From SB11 sp964584305 (GTDB taxonomy: Bacteria; Bacteroidota; Bacteroidia; UBA8524): a stretch of 64,000 nt of DNA. The notes under the pieces were generated by a model that was not told where the DNA came from, made no database searches, and worked only from the letters and a program-made list of their open reading frames with translations. The position numbers and the translations under genes were made by a program. Shown in pieces: positions 14,942 through 23,813 of the stretch (position 1 is the first letter of the stretch; each line of letters begins with the position of its first letter). Location: positions 124,001 to 188,000 of the forward strand of contig CAZOZL010000004.1 in assembly GCA_964584305.1 (NCBI GenBank), in the 5' to 3' direction.

Positions 14942-15504
14942 TGATTTTACCCATATATGCCTACGGCGAGCCTGTACTAAGAAAAGAGACAGAAGAGGTT
15001 GACGAAAACTACCCCCACCTAAAGCAACTACTGGCTAATATGTACAAGACCATGTATGCCTCGCATGGGGTAGGTTTGGCGGCTTCGCAAGTAGGTGTAC
15101 CTATCCGTTTGTTTATAGTGGATGCTACTCCTTTTTTAGAAGATGAGGAAAATGAAGCTACTAAAAAATTTAAACGCACGTTTATAAACGCCTATATAAT
15201 AGAGGAAGAAGGCGAAAAATGGAATTTTGAAGAAGGGTGTTTAAGCATTCCACACATTCGTGAAAACGTATCTCGCCACCCAAAAATTACTGTAGAGTAC
15301 CAAGATGAAAATTTTGAGTGGCACGAAGAAACTTTTGAAGGTGTTATTGCACGAGTAGTACAACACGAACACGACCATACCGACGGTATTTTATTTGTTG
15401 ACCATATAAAAGCCCTGAAGCGCCGCTTGCTGAAAGGAAAGTTAAAAGATATTAGCGAAGGAAAAACAGAGGTAGATTATAAAATGCGCTTCCCAAAAAA
15501 GTAA
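14941..15504 (+). CDS. def: peptide deformylase
   Basis: All three deformylase motifs are present: motif 1 GVGLAASQVG at about residues 43-52, motif 2 EGCLSIP with the metal-binding cysteine, and motif 3 VVQHEHDHTDGILFVD with the HExxH-type metal site written as QHEHDH. It removes the formyl group from new N-terminal methionines in the cytoplasm using Fe2+. The 187-residue length is normal. The ATG overlaps the ruvX stop by one base. Confidence 0.97.
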   Translation: MILPIYAYGEPVLRKETEEVDENYPHLKQLLANMYKTMYASHGVGLAASQVGVPIRLFIVDATPFLEDEENEATKKFKRTFINAYIIEEEGEKWNFEEGCLSIPHIRENVSRHPKITVEYQDENFEWHEETFEGVIARVVQHEHDHTDGILFVDHIKALKRRLLKGKLKDISEGKTEVDYKMRFPKK

Positions 15505-15505
15505 C

Positions 15506-16198
15506 TTACTTAATTATAAACTCCTGCTCTTTGGTTTTATATTCAAAATAGATAATGCCGCCCTCGTCTGTACCTTCTTTAAGCATTATTTTATACCTAC
15601 GGGTAATAGTGATGCGTACTTTTCCGCTTAGTTTTTTTAGCACCATTGCTGGAAGAACAAATTGTTTTTTGGGTTGCTGGTCTTGCACTTCATACAAAAC
15701 ACTGTGGGTGGTATCTTTTAATGCAATGCTAATTTTTTCGCCATAGGCTAAAGCATTTGTTAGCATAGTAAATTCAAGCGGATTTCCTTTGTTTATCTCT
15801 GCAGGTATTTTACTAATAAGAACGGGATTAAATTTAACAGAATTGGTGTATTGTTTCTTATCTGTATCGGTAAAAACAAATGTACACACTTGCCCACTGG
15901 CTAATGATTTGCTTTGAGCAATTTTATAATAAGCACCTACAAAATCACTTTCGTAGCGGGTCATACTTTTACCATTAAAGGTAACCTTGCTGGGCGGTGT
16001 AAGCACTAAAGTAGTTCCGTTTTCACCACCAAATCTATAAGTTGCCTTTATATTAGTTTCATTAGTATTGCCATTATATAGTATAGAGTAGTTTTGATAA
16101 ATTTTATCTTGTTTCACATCAATGGAGTTAGCAATTTCGTTTGATGCACAACTTGCTAAAATAAGTGAGCCTATTAGTATTAGAAATATTTTTTTCAT
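15506..16198 (-). CDS. putative lipoprotein of unknown function
   Basis: Starting at the ATG at 16198 gives MKKIFLILIGSLILASC, a clear lipobox with the acylated cysteine at position 17. An upstream in-frame start would overlap the VWA gene and weaken the signal. The mature part (about 215 residues) is beta-rich with Ig-like segments (TNETNIKATYRFGGENGTTL, VRITITRRYKIMLKEGT), and I recognise no family. It lies just downstream of the VWA membrane protein gene on the same strand, so the two are likely cotranscribed and may act together at the envelope. It is convergent with def, with a gap of 1 nt. Confidence 0.72.
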   Translation of the reverse strand: MKKIFLILIGSLILASCASNEIANSIDVKQDKIYQNYSILYNGNTNETNIKATYRFGGENGTTLVLTPPSKVTFNGKSMTRYESDFVGAYYKIAQSKSLASGQVCTFVFTDTDKKQYTNSVKFNPVLISKIPAEINKGNPLEFTMLTNALAYGEKISIALKDTTHSVLYEVQDQQPKKQFVLPAMVLKKLSGKVRITITRRYKIMLKEGTDEGGIIYFEYKTKEQEFIIK

Positions 16199-16211
16199 AG
16201 TGCTGCTATTT

Positions 16212-18308
16212 TTAATACGCACCATTTCTACGCCGCAAAAACCACTCGGCAGTTAGCAAAGCTAATAAAATAAAAAACAATCCTTTAAAATGGATAATAT
16301 CTTTAAACGTTGTTTGCATATAGCTAACGGGTTTAATGTCTTCCCGCTTTTTCATCAAATTGTTTAGTTTTTCAATAGCATTAGGATATACCATTTCGCC
16401 GCCGTTTTTTGTTGCCAAATTTTGCATAAGCTGGTGGTTGGCAACCGTGTTTAGCAACTCTACTTGTAACGGTACTATGGTAAATTTGCCATTAATTCTT
16501 TCTACTCTATTGCCCACCGTTACGCTGGTTTGGTAGGTATAGTTGCCTGCCGCAAAAAAGCCTGCATTTAGGCTATATGTATTCTTATTTTTGCTAAAAG
16601 TATAATTAAACACTTTTTCATTACTGTTTTTCACTTCCATTTTCACATCAGGTTGGGTAATGGCTTCATAGCTTTCGTTATATACCTGTGCATTAAAAAT
16701 TACCCGTTCATTCTCATTAAAAATATTTTTAGCAGGGCTTACTCTAAACTTTCGTGTATCGTTTTTAGCAGCAAGGTATTGTATGGTTTTCACCAAAATC
16801 TCGTCCACTGCATTGTGGTTTTTGTTTCGTTCAAAATCATGCAAACGCCACCGCCAAATACCGTCGCCTATTATTACCCCTACCCGTCGGGTAGTGTTAG
16901 GGCTAAAATAAATGAGTGGCTGCCGTGTTTTTACCGCTCCAATTTGCTGATACAATAATGTATTGGCTGTTGCCACACTATTGTATGTGCCGAAAGGCGA
17001 TTTTAGTGGCGGTAAATAATTTAGCACTGCTTTCGTTTCATTGCTTAGAGTAAACAGGGCAAAATCATCGTTTTTGTAGGGCAAAACATCATTTACATTG
17101 TATCTGTAATTGCTAATTATAATACCTGTACCCAAAGCGTTAAAGGCAGGTATAGATGTTTGTGTACCCACTATTGATAAATAGGGCAGCTTTGCATCGT
17201 CAATTTTATCGGTAATAAATTTTAATGGATGCTCGAAACTGGGTAGTTGATGAAGTATAATTAGGTTATAGTTTTTTAATTCTTTGGCTTTAAAATCTTT
17301 TGCATATTCAATTTTCACCTCATAGTTTTGGTTGCTCTCAACGGCTTGTTTTATGGCCGTCATATCAGGGTGTGGACTTGTTGCCAAAAGCAAAATTTTA
17401 GTTCGTCCATCCAATACTTCAATAAAAAAATCTTTTCTGTTATTTATATAACTCACCTCGCCGTTTATAGTACTTAGGCGCGCTATATAGTGTTGTGTGC
17501 CTACTTCATTAGCCTGTAAAATAAATTTTTCAGTAATTTGGTAATTATCTTCTGTAATATCCAACTCTTTGCTAAAAAGTGTTTTGCCTGCCTTGCTAAT
17601 ACTTAAAGTTGTTCTTTTACCTTTTAGTTTTCCTGCATTCACGGTTACTTCGGCAGGAAACTCATTTCCTAAATACGCTATTTTATTTTGCCTGATATTT
17701 TTTATCAAAAGATCTTTTGGGGTAGTAGTATCGCCCAAAGCAATAGTATAAATAGGTGCTTTTATATTTTCGGCGGCATAAATGGGGTTTGTACCTGCAT
17801 TATAAATGCCATCCGAAGCTATGATAATTGCCCCTAAATTTTGGTTTTCGTACTGCCCTGCAATTTCTGTAAACAAGGTAGATAAATTGGTTTGTTTGCC
17901 TGTAAAATCAATTGCTGCGCCTTTGCCCACTCTATCTGCAAGGCTATATACTTTTACCTCATAGTTTTTGCGTAGTTCAGCCGTTAACGATTTTATTTTT
18001 TGGGGATATTCTGTTTTGTAAAAAGTAGAGTCTTTATTAGCCTTCACAGACTCGCTATTGTCTAATGCAATAACAATAATGGGTTTTTGTACTTTTTTGG
18101 TGCTACTTTTTATAAAAGGTGCTAATAGCAGAAATGCCAATGTAAATATTGTAGCAAAACGCAATAGCATCAAAGTAATATACAATGGCGACCGTTTTTT
18201 CACCTCATCACCAAAAGGATTTTTGGTATATAACAACCACGCTACAACCAAAGCTGCTAAGAAGCAAGGGACTAACCACCAAAGAGAATATACTGTGTTT
18301 ATTTGCAT
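16212..18308 (-). CDS. membrane protein with a von Willebrand factor A-like domain
   Basis: The 698-residue protein begins with two membrane helices (YSLWWLVPCFLAALVVAWLL, LLRFATIFTLAFLLLAPFI), and one near the C-terminus (HFKGLFFILLALLTAEWFL) is followed by RRR. Between them lies a VWA-like fold starting PIIVIALDNSESV, where a metal site DxSxS is written DNSES. LGAIIIASDGIYNAGTNP follows as its second motif, then Ig-like and glutamine-amidotransferase-like stretches. This architecture is the DUF4175/BatA-like group of Bacteroidota inner-membrane proteins, with a large periplasmic domain. Its molecular role is unknown. A lipoprotein gene follows on the same strand. Confidence 0.8.
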   Translation of the reverse strand: MQINTVYSLWWLVPCFLAALVVAWLLYTKNPFGDEVKKRSPLYITLMLLRFATIFTLAFLLLAPFIKSSTKKVQKPIIVIALDNSESVKANKDSTFYKTEYPQKIKSLTAELRKNYEVKVYSLADRVGKGAAIDFTGKQTNLSTLFTEIAGQYENQNLGAIIIASDGIYNAGTNPIYAAENIKAPIYTIALGDTTTPKDLLIKNIRQNKIAYLGNEFPAEVTVNAGKLKGKRTTLSISKAGKTLFSKELDITEDNYQITEKFILQANEVGTQHYIARLSTINGEVSYINNRKDFFIEVLDGRTKILLLATSPHPDMTAIKQAVESNQNYEVKIEYAKDFKAKELKNYNLIILHQLPSFEHPLKFITDKIDDAKLPYLSIVGTQTSIPAFNALGTGIIISNYRYNVNDVLPYKNDDFALFTLSNETKAVLNYLPPLKSPFGTYNSVATANTLLYQQIGAVKTRQPLIYFSPNTTRRVGVIIGDGIWRWRLHDFERNKNHNAVDEILVKTIQYLAAKNDTRKFRVSPAKNIFNENERVIFNAQVYNESYEAITQPDVKMEVKNSNEKVFNYTFSKNKNTYSLNAGFFAAGNYTYQTSVTVGNRVERINGKFTIVPLQVELLNTVANHQLMQNLATKNGGEMVYPNAIEKLNNLMKKREDIKPVSYMQTTFKDIIHFKGLFFILLALLTAEWFLRRRNGAY

Positions 18309-18742
18309 AATAAATGCCTATGGGCAAAAATAGCCGTTAGCCTGCTAAAACCTAAATTAGGCTTATCTTTTTCTTATAATCATTAGGTAAAAAAGCAGCT
18401 AAAACAATTGTTTTATACAACGTAGTGCTATCCCTGTAAATTGTACGCTACTATAAACTACATTTTTATTTTTTTTTATACCAAATACAAAATTGGCATC
18501 TATTTTGAAATGTAGTAAGCAACTATAAACGATGGGATATTATTTATAGTTCTAATAATTAAGCAATATCAGCTTAGTAATTGGTTTATAGGTTAGTTCC
18601 CCGTTGCAAACTTTGTGGCGGGGTTTATTTGTTATAGGACAAAAACTACTTTGAATGCTACCCAATAAACCTTGAATAGGGTAGTAGTGAGTGAAATTTA
18701 CGTTAAAATAAGTTTTCTAATAAATTAAGAGAAGAAAAGGTT
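18309..18742. other. intergenic region with no recognised element
   Basis: I see no gene, terminator or clear promoter. A CCCCGTTGCAAAC motif at 18599-18611 resembles the ACCGTTGCAAG sequence near 3250 and 9065, and a TAnnTTTG box is lacking. Confidence 0.4.
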
Positions 18743-19240
18743 TTAAGGTAAAAATATAATGTTCTGAATCATTATATTAACCTTCATTAGTTCGGTTTGG
18801 GCTTTTGGTGTATTTTGCAGTGTATAATCAATTTTATATCGGCAGGTGAGTACCGTATTTTTGTTAGCCACTATCCATACAAATATTTTGGTTTCCTTTC
18901 CCTCAACAATCATCATAGTGTTATAACTCAGTATTGTTTTTGCTTCGTTAAACTGGTATTTGGCACTGGGATGGCTAAAACTTTCATTATCCAAATAGTG
19001 CATTATTTGGCTACTATCGCTAAAATCACGGCTTTCTTTTATTTCAAAATCACCCGTTTGTATAGTAGCATTTTCAAAATGATAAGTGCCATTGGGGTTT
19101 TCGTTCACATTCCACCCATCGGGGTAGGTAAGTTTAAAAAATTTTCGTTTCGAGGTAAATTCTCTGTCCGATGCGTTATTACTTTGTGCAAAAATGCAAG
19201 TTGAGAACAATACTAAAATGAGGGTAGAAAACAATTTCAT
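18743..19240 (-). CDS. secreted protein of unknown function
   Basis: The ATG at 19240 gives MKLFSTLILVLFSTCIFAQ, a signal peptide; an earlier ATG would put MLPLN ahead of it. The mature part contains FFKLTYPDGWNVNENPNGTY and TMMIVEGKETKIFVWIV, the layout of small PsbP/DUF1795-like or lipid-binding-like single-domain periplasmic proteins (Y-P-x-x-W near the start). I do not assign a family. It lies directly downstream of glyS on the same strand, about 60 nt away. Confidence 0.65.
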   Translation of the reverse strand: MKLFSTLILVLFSTCIFAQSNNASDREFTSKRKFFKLTYPDGWNVNENPNGTYHFENATIQTGDFEIKESRDFSDSSQIMHYLDNESFSHPSAKYQFNEAKTILSYNTMMIVEGKETKIFVWIVANKNTVLTCRYKIDYTLQNTPKAQTELMKVNIMIQNIIFLP

Positions 19241-19300
19241 ATTTAAAGGTAACAAATCAAGATTTTAAATCCAAAACTTAAGCCCTAAATCTTAAAACTA

Positions 19301-20773
19301 TCAAAGCACTTTGCGCCAGTTTATTTCTTTTGCAATAATGGTTTTAAGGTTTTCAATAGCTACACGCTCTTGCAACATAGTATCACGGTAGCGTATGGTT
19401 ACTTGGTTATCTTCTAAACTTTCATAATCTACTGTGATACAAAAAGGTGTTCCAATAGCATCGTGGCGGCGGTAGCGTTTCCCTATAGAGTCTTTTTCTT
19501 CGTAGTGGCAATCAAAGTCAAACTTTAAATCGTTCATTATCTCTCGTGCTTTTTCTGGCAAACCATCTTTTTTGGTGAGCGGGAAAATAGCTAATTTTAT
19601 AGGGGCTAAAACAGCAGGTAGTTTAAGCACAATACGCTTTTCGGTTTTCTCGCCATTAGTTATATCCTCTTCAGTATAGGCATTGCACATTAGTAGTAAA
19701 AACATACGGTCTAATCCTATGCTGGTTTCTACTACATTGGGTACATAATTGCCATACGGTTTTCCTTCATTGTTCAATTCAGCATCAAAATATTGTAGTT
19801 TTTTGCCACTATATTCTTGGTGTTGTTTCAAATCAAAATCAGTGCGGCTGTGTATTCCTTCTACCTCTTTAAAACCAAAAGGAAATTCATATTCAATATC
19901 TACGGCAGCCTTGGCGTAGTGTGCTAATTTGGTATGTGTGTGGTAGCGATATTTATCTTCTGGAATGCCCAATGCTAAATGCCATTTTTGGCGGGCTTCT
20001 TTCCAGTATTCAAAATATTTATCTTCAGTTCCAGGGCGTACAAAAAACTGCATTTCCATTTGCTCAAACTCACGCATACGAAAAACAAACTGGCGTGCCA
20101 CAATCTCGTTTCTAAAGGCTTTACCCGTTTGGGCTATGCCAAAAGGTATTTTCATTCTGCCTGTTTTTTGCACATTTAGGTAATTCACAAAAATACCCTG
20201 CGCCGTTTCAGGACGCAGATATACGGTATTAGCCTCATCAGCTACGCTACCCATTTGGGTACTATACATAAGGTTAAATTGGCGCACATCTGTCCAGTTA
20301 CGTGTGCCACTTACCGCACAGGCAATGTCATGCTCAATAATTAAATCATGCAATGCCGCAAGGTCTTCATTTTCAAGGGCAGTATCCATTGCTGTTTGCA
20401 AGGCATTTGCTTTATCGGTTTTGTTAGCTTTTCTATACTTTTCAATTCTGTCTTCCAAAAGTTGGTCGGCACGGTAGCGTTTGTTACTGTCTTTATTGTC
20501 AATCATGGGGTCGCTAAAACCACCTACGTGTCCGCTTGCCTTCCATACTTTAGGGTGCATAAATATGGCAGTATCAATGCCTACAATGTTTTCGTGCATT
20601 TGCACCATAGCCTTCCACCAATACTCACGTATATTTCGCTTAAGTGCTGTGCCGTTTTGCCCATAATCATATACGGCAGCCAAGCCATCATATATCTCAC
20701 TCGAGGGAAAAACGAAACCATATTCTTTACTATGTGATATTACTTTTTTAAAAATATCGTCGGTATTAGCCAT
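19301..20773 (-). CDS. glyS: glycine--tRNA ligase (single-chain class II type)
   Basis: The 490-residue protein is the alpha2-type glycyl-tRNA synthetase. The N-terminal SSEIYDGLAAVYDYGQNGTALKRNI is the family signature, and VYLRPETAQGIFVNYLN and AQTGKAFRNEIVARQFVFRM (motif 2) form the active site. GLDRMFLLLM is motif 3, and the anticodon-binding domain begins near LAPIKLAIFPLTKKDG. It charges tRNA-Gly in the cytoplasm. A TAGCTTTG box at 20807-20814 lies about 35 nt upstream. It is divergent from rpsT, and the two promoters lie within about 65 nt of each other. Confidence 0.96.
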   Translation of the reverse strand: MANTDDIFKKVISHSKEYGFVFPSSEIYDGLAAVYDYGQNGTALKRNIREYWWKAMVQMHENIVGIDTAIFMHPKVWKASGHVGGFSDPMIDNKDSNKRYRADQLLEDRIEKYRKANKTDKANALQTAMDTALENEDLAALHDLIIEHDIACAVSGTRNWTDVRQFNLMYSTQMGSVADEANTVYLRPETAQGIFVNYLNVQKTGRMKIPFGIAQTGKAFRNEIVARQFVFRMREFEQMEMQFFVRPGTEDKYFEYWKEARQKWHLALGIPEDKYRYHTHTKLAHYAKAAVDIEYEFPFGFKEVEGIHSRTDFDLKQHQEYSGKKLQYFDAELNNEGKPYGNYVPNVVETSIGLDRMFLLLMCNAYTEEDITNGEKTEKRIVLKLPAVLAPIKLAIFPLTKKDGLPEKAREIMNDLKFDFDCHYEEKDSIGKRYRRHDAIGTPFCITVDYESLEDNQVTIRYRDTMLQERVAIENLKTIIAKEINWRKVL

Positions 20774-20806
20774 ATTTATTGGGTTTTAGCCTTATTTTGT
20801 AGTGTG

Positions 20807-20814
20807 CAAAGCTA
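20807..20814 (-). promoter_or_regulatory. TAnnTTTG box for glyS
   Basis: Minus-strand TAGCTTTG is an exact match, 33 nt upstream of the glyS ATG. Confidence 0.5.
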
Positions 20815-20863
20815 ACTATAATCAAAAAGCGCAAAAAGTTTTTCTTTTGTTAATTTTAAGAGA

Positions 20864-20871
20864 TATATTTG
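20864..20871 (+). promoter_or_regulatory. TAnnTTTG box for rpsT
   Basis: TATATTTG matches exactly, with a TTTTG at 20845-20849 in the -33 position. It lies 31 nt before the rpsT ATG. Together with the tRNA promoter this is a well-formed example of the phylum's consensus. Confidence 0.7.
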
Positions 20872-20902
20872 CAGCCCTTTAAGAAAAAGACAAATAAGCG
20901 AC

Positions 20903-21154
20903 ATGGCAAATCATAAATCGGCGAAGAAAAGGATAAGAAACAGTGCCACCAAAAGGCTAAGAAACCGCTACCAAGCAAAAAGCACACGTACGGTAATAAA
21001 AAATATACGCAATAGTAAAAACCGTAAAGAAGCGGATGATTTACTTACCAAAGTATATTCTATGCTTGATAAACTGGCTAAACGTAATATTATCCATAAA
21101 AATAAAGCAGCTAACCAAAAATCTAAACTTACTAAGTTTGTAGCTAAATTATAA
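20903..21154 (+). CDS. rpsT: 30S ribosomal protein S20
   Basis: The 83-residue, highly basic protein begins MANHKSAKKRIRNSATKRLR, the canonical S20 N-terminus, and ends NKAANQKSKLTKFVAKL. It binds 16S rRNA during small-subunit assembly. It is monocistronic with its own promoter and a hairpin terminator at 21187-21217. Confidence 0.97.
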   Translation: MANHKSAKKRIRNSATKRLRNRYQAKSTRTVIKNIRNSKNRKEADDLLTKVYSMLDKLAKRNIIHKNKAANQKSKLTKFVAKL

Positions 21155-21186
21155 CTAATTTTTTGCTACCTTATAGGATATTTATG

Positions 21187-21217
21187 AAGCCTGTAACATT
21201 GTTACAGGCTTTTTTTA
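21187..21217 (+). terminator. intrinsic terminator of rpsT
   Basis: AAGCCTGTAAC pairs with GTTACAGGCTT around ATT and is followed by a run of Ts. Confidence 0.92.
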
Positions 21218-21241
21218 TATTTTGCACATTGCAAGCTACAA

Positions 21242-21940
21242 ATGGAAAATAATTTAGCACATACACCAATAAAAAAATGGGCGGAGGAGGATAGACCTCG
21301 TGAAAAGCTGCAACTGCATGGTAGGCAAACACTTAGCAATTCAGAGTTGTTAGCTATACTAATAAGCACGGGTACAAAATCAAAATCGGCAATAGATTTA
21401 TCACGAGAAATATTAAAAAAATGTGATAACAATTTAAACGAGTTGGCTAAATTATCCGTTAATGATTTAGTAAAGATTGATGGAATAGGGAATGCAAAAG
21501 CAATTACCATTGTTTCGGCAATTGAATTAGGAGGTAGAAGGCAGGTTGAAACAGTGAAACAGAAAAAATATATTGGGCATAGCCGAGATATTTACGAGTT
21601 GTTTAAACCACGAATAGCCGATTTGGGATATGAAGAATTTTGGGTTTTATTATTGAACAGAGGATTGAAAGTGATAGGGGAGAAGATGGTGAGCGAAGGA
21701 GGGGCGAGTAGTACAACGGTTGATGCTAAAAAAGTATTTAAAATTGCGATAGATGAGGGAGCGGTGAGTATTGCCCTTGCACACAACCATCCATCGGGAG
21801 AAATAAAACCAAGCCAAGAGGATATAAATTTAACAAACAAACTAAGCCAAGCAGGCAAGTTATTAGATATAAATGTGATAGACCATATTATTGTTACACA
21901 AAAAACATATTATAGTTTTGCTGATGAGCAAAAAATATAG
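21242..21940 (+). CDS. radC: RadC-family JAB-domain protein
   Basis: The N-terminal helix-hairpin-helix segment (ELLAILISTGTKSKSAIDLS, then DGIGNAKAITIVSAIELG) is followed by the JAB metalloprotease-like domain with the metal motif HNHPSGEIKPSQED. The 232 residues are full-length. The name comes from a radiation-sensitivity allele later reassigned, so a role in DNA repair is not established. The JAB motif fits an isopeptidase-like or nuclease role. It starts about 25 nt after the rpsT terminator. Confidence 0.92.
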   Translation: MENNLAHTPIKKWAEEDRPREKLQLHGRQTLSNSELLAILISTGTKSKSAIDLSREILKKCDNNLNELAKLSVNDLVKIDGIGNAKAITIVSAIELGGRRQVETVKQKKYIGHSRDIYELFKPRIADLGYEEFWVLLLNRGLKVIGEKMVSEGGASSTTVDAKKVFKIAIDEGAVSIALAHNHPSGEIKPSQEDINLTNKLSQAGKLLDINVIDHIIVTQKTYYSFADEQKI

Positions 21941-22040
21941 CTTTTATTGTCTTTTATAATCTGCATAGCCATTAGTTTACATTATTTGGAAAATGGCTTG
22001 TCATTAGTTAATTTGCGCCACTTACATAAACAAAGCATAC

Positions 22041-23579
22041 ATGAAAAAAACTGCTACTATATTTTTATTTTCACTAACATTAGTATTCTCAAATATTGCC
22101 CTTGCCCAGCCAGGGGCTTCCACGCTTACTTTGCCTGCCAACAACAGTGTTAAGGTAGCTACTAATATTAATTTAGTATGGAATTCGCCTTCGCCAGTGG
22201 ATAGCTTTAGGGTACAGGTTTCACTCGACACCTCTTTTACAAGTTTTGTTATAAACGCTATACAGGGAGATGCAAATGTATTTTCTGTGCCAACCAGTAC
22301 GCTAAGTAATTTTGTAACGTATTACTGGAGAGTTAGAGGGAAAGATATAAGCGGATATGGAGACTGGTCTGATACGAGTGTGTTTAGAACCATTGATAGG
22401 GTTTCCCCATCGCCAGCTTTAATAACACCTAAAGATAATAGTAAAACATCACCAATGCTGCCCGATTTTTTATGGGGGGCAGTTGTCAGAGCACAGAGAT
22501 ATCAGATACAAGTTTCTGAAAACTCGGGTTTTACCACACAACTGGTTGATACTGTTTTTGGAAACTCAACCAATGCTTTTACATATACAAAAGACACTTT
22601 AGATTTGGGTAAAGTATATTTTTGGCGCGCACGTTCAGAAAATGAAAATGGTTGGGGCAATTGGGCAACCCCTTCATCATTTGAAGTTTTATTTTTACCG
22701 CCTTCAGCGCCTACCCTTCTCACGCCAGTAAATGGTGCTACCAACCAGCCTTTAAATCAAAGGTTAGATTGGGGAAATTCAAACCAAACCACTAGGTACA
22801 GATTATATTTAAGTACCAGTCCAGCACTCACAAATGCTTCTATTTTTTATAGAGATTCATCACTGTTAAGGTCATTTTTTGATTTACCAATAGCAAACTT
22901 ATTACTTGATTCTTCAAGAACATATTACTGGACCGTAGCGGCGGGCAATGACGATGATTTTTATAGTAGAAACTCAGATACTTTTAGTTTTACTACAATA
23001 AACTTATTGCCACCATTACGCCCAACAAATCTAAGCCCTAAAACAGCATCAGTGCAACATTCTCGTCGCCCAATATTTACTTGGAGAGATAACAGTGTAT
23101 TTGCCCCTGATAGTTTTTACTTACATATTTCAACATTCTTTATTTTTACCGATACAGCGGCTTTAATAAAAACAACCACCCCCAACTATACAATGCCAGC
23201 AAGTGGGCCATTAGGCTTTGATACCGTTTTTTATTGGCGAGTGGCAGGTAAAAATGCGGCTGGGTTTTCACCTTGGTCTTTCTTTTGGAATTTAACCACA
23301 TCGCTTAAAAAACCAATAAAAGATGCCTTTAAAGCAAACCTTTACCCCAACCCTGCAATAACTGCAACTACTTTCGATTTTGAACTTCACAAAGCACAAA
23401 ACGTACGCATAGCTATAATAGATATAACAGGTAAAGAAATACTAAACATATATAGTGGGCAGCTTAATGCCAATAAACACAGTATGCCTATTGATATTAG
23501 CACATTGGCTAATGGCAACTACTATATAGCCATTGCAGGTGAAACTGCTATGCAAACCATCCCATTTATAAAACAATAA
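22041..23579 (+). CDS. secreted fibronectin-III-type repeat protein with T9SS type A sorting domain
   Basis: After a signal peptide (TIFLFSLTLVFSNIALAQ) come about four Fn3-like units of about 95 residues. Each shows the P..N..V..D.....V..S. pattern and a Y(Y/F)W(R/T)V strand (VTYYWRVRGKDI, VYFWRARSENENGW, RTYYWTVAAGND, VFYWRVAGKNAAG). The C-terminal 80 residues begin KANLYPNPAITATTFDFEL and continue with DITGKEILNI and STLANGNYYIAIAGE, the Por_Secre_tail type A sorting domain. It is predicted to leave the cell through the type IX system and be anchored at the surface, perhaps as an adhesin. No catalytic motif is seen. A strong terminator follows. Confidence 0.88.
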   Translation: MKKTATIFLFSLTLVFSNIALAQPGASTLTLPANNSVKVATNINLVWNSPSPVDSFRVQVSLDTSFTSFVINAIQGDANVFSVPTSTLSNFVTYYWRVRGKDISGYGDWSDTSVFRTIDRVSPSPALITPKDNSKTSPMLPDFLWGAVVRAQRYQIQVSENSGFTTQLVDTVFGNSTNAFTYTKDTLDLGKVYFWRARSENENGWGNWATPSSFEVLFLPPSAPTLLTPVNGATNQPLNQRLDWGNSNQTTRYRLYLSTSPALTNASIFYRDSSLLRSFFDLPIANLLLDSSRTYYWTVAAGNDDDFYSRNSDTFSFTTINLLPPLRPTNLSPKTASVQHSRRPIFTWRDNSVFAPDSFYLHISTFFIFTDTAALIKTTTPNYTMPASGPLGFDTVFYWRVAGKNAAGFSPWSFFWNLTTSLKKPIKDAFKANLYPNPAITATTFDFELHKAQNVRIAIIDITGKEILNIYSGQLNANKHSMPIDISTLANGNYYIAIAGETAMQTIPFIKQ

Positions 23580-23599
23580 ACAGTTTTTAAAACTATACT

Positions 23600-23640
23600 A
23601 AAACAGGTCTTGGTGAGTATCGCCAAGACCTGTTTTGTGT
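23600..23640. terminator. intrinsic terminator after the T9SS protein gene
   Basis: The 14-bp perfect stem AAAACAGGTCTTGG / CCAAGACCTGTTTT surrounds a 9-nt loop. It ends the upstream gene and could also act on the minus strand. Confidence 0.9.
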
Positions 23641-23813
23641 TAGTCATAATTCGTACGCCATTTTGGCGTTTAAAGAGTAATTTACACTTAGTTTAGCACA
23701 CTATTTGATACAAGATGACTATATGTTGCCAGCAGGAGGTATAAAATGTGCTTAACAAAGCCCCCCATATAGCACTTAGTAATTAGATTTGTTATACATT
23801 AAATTTGATAAAT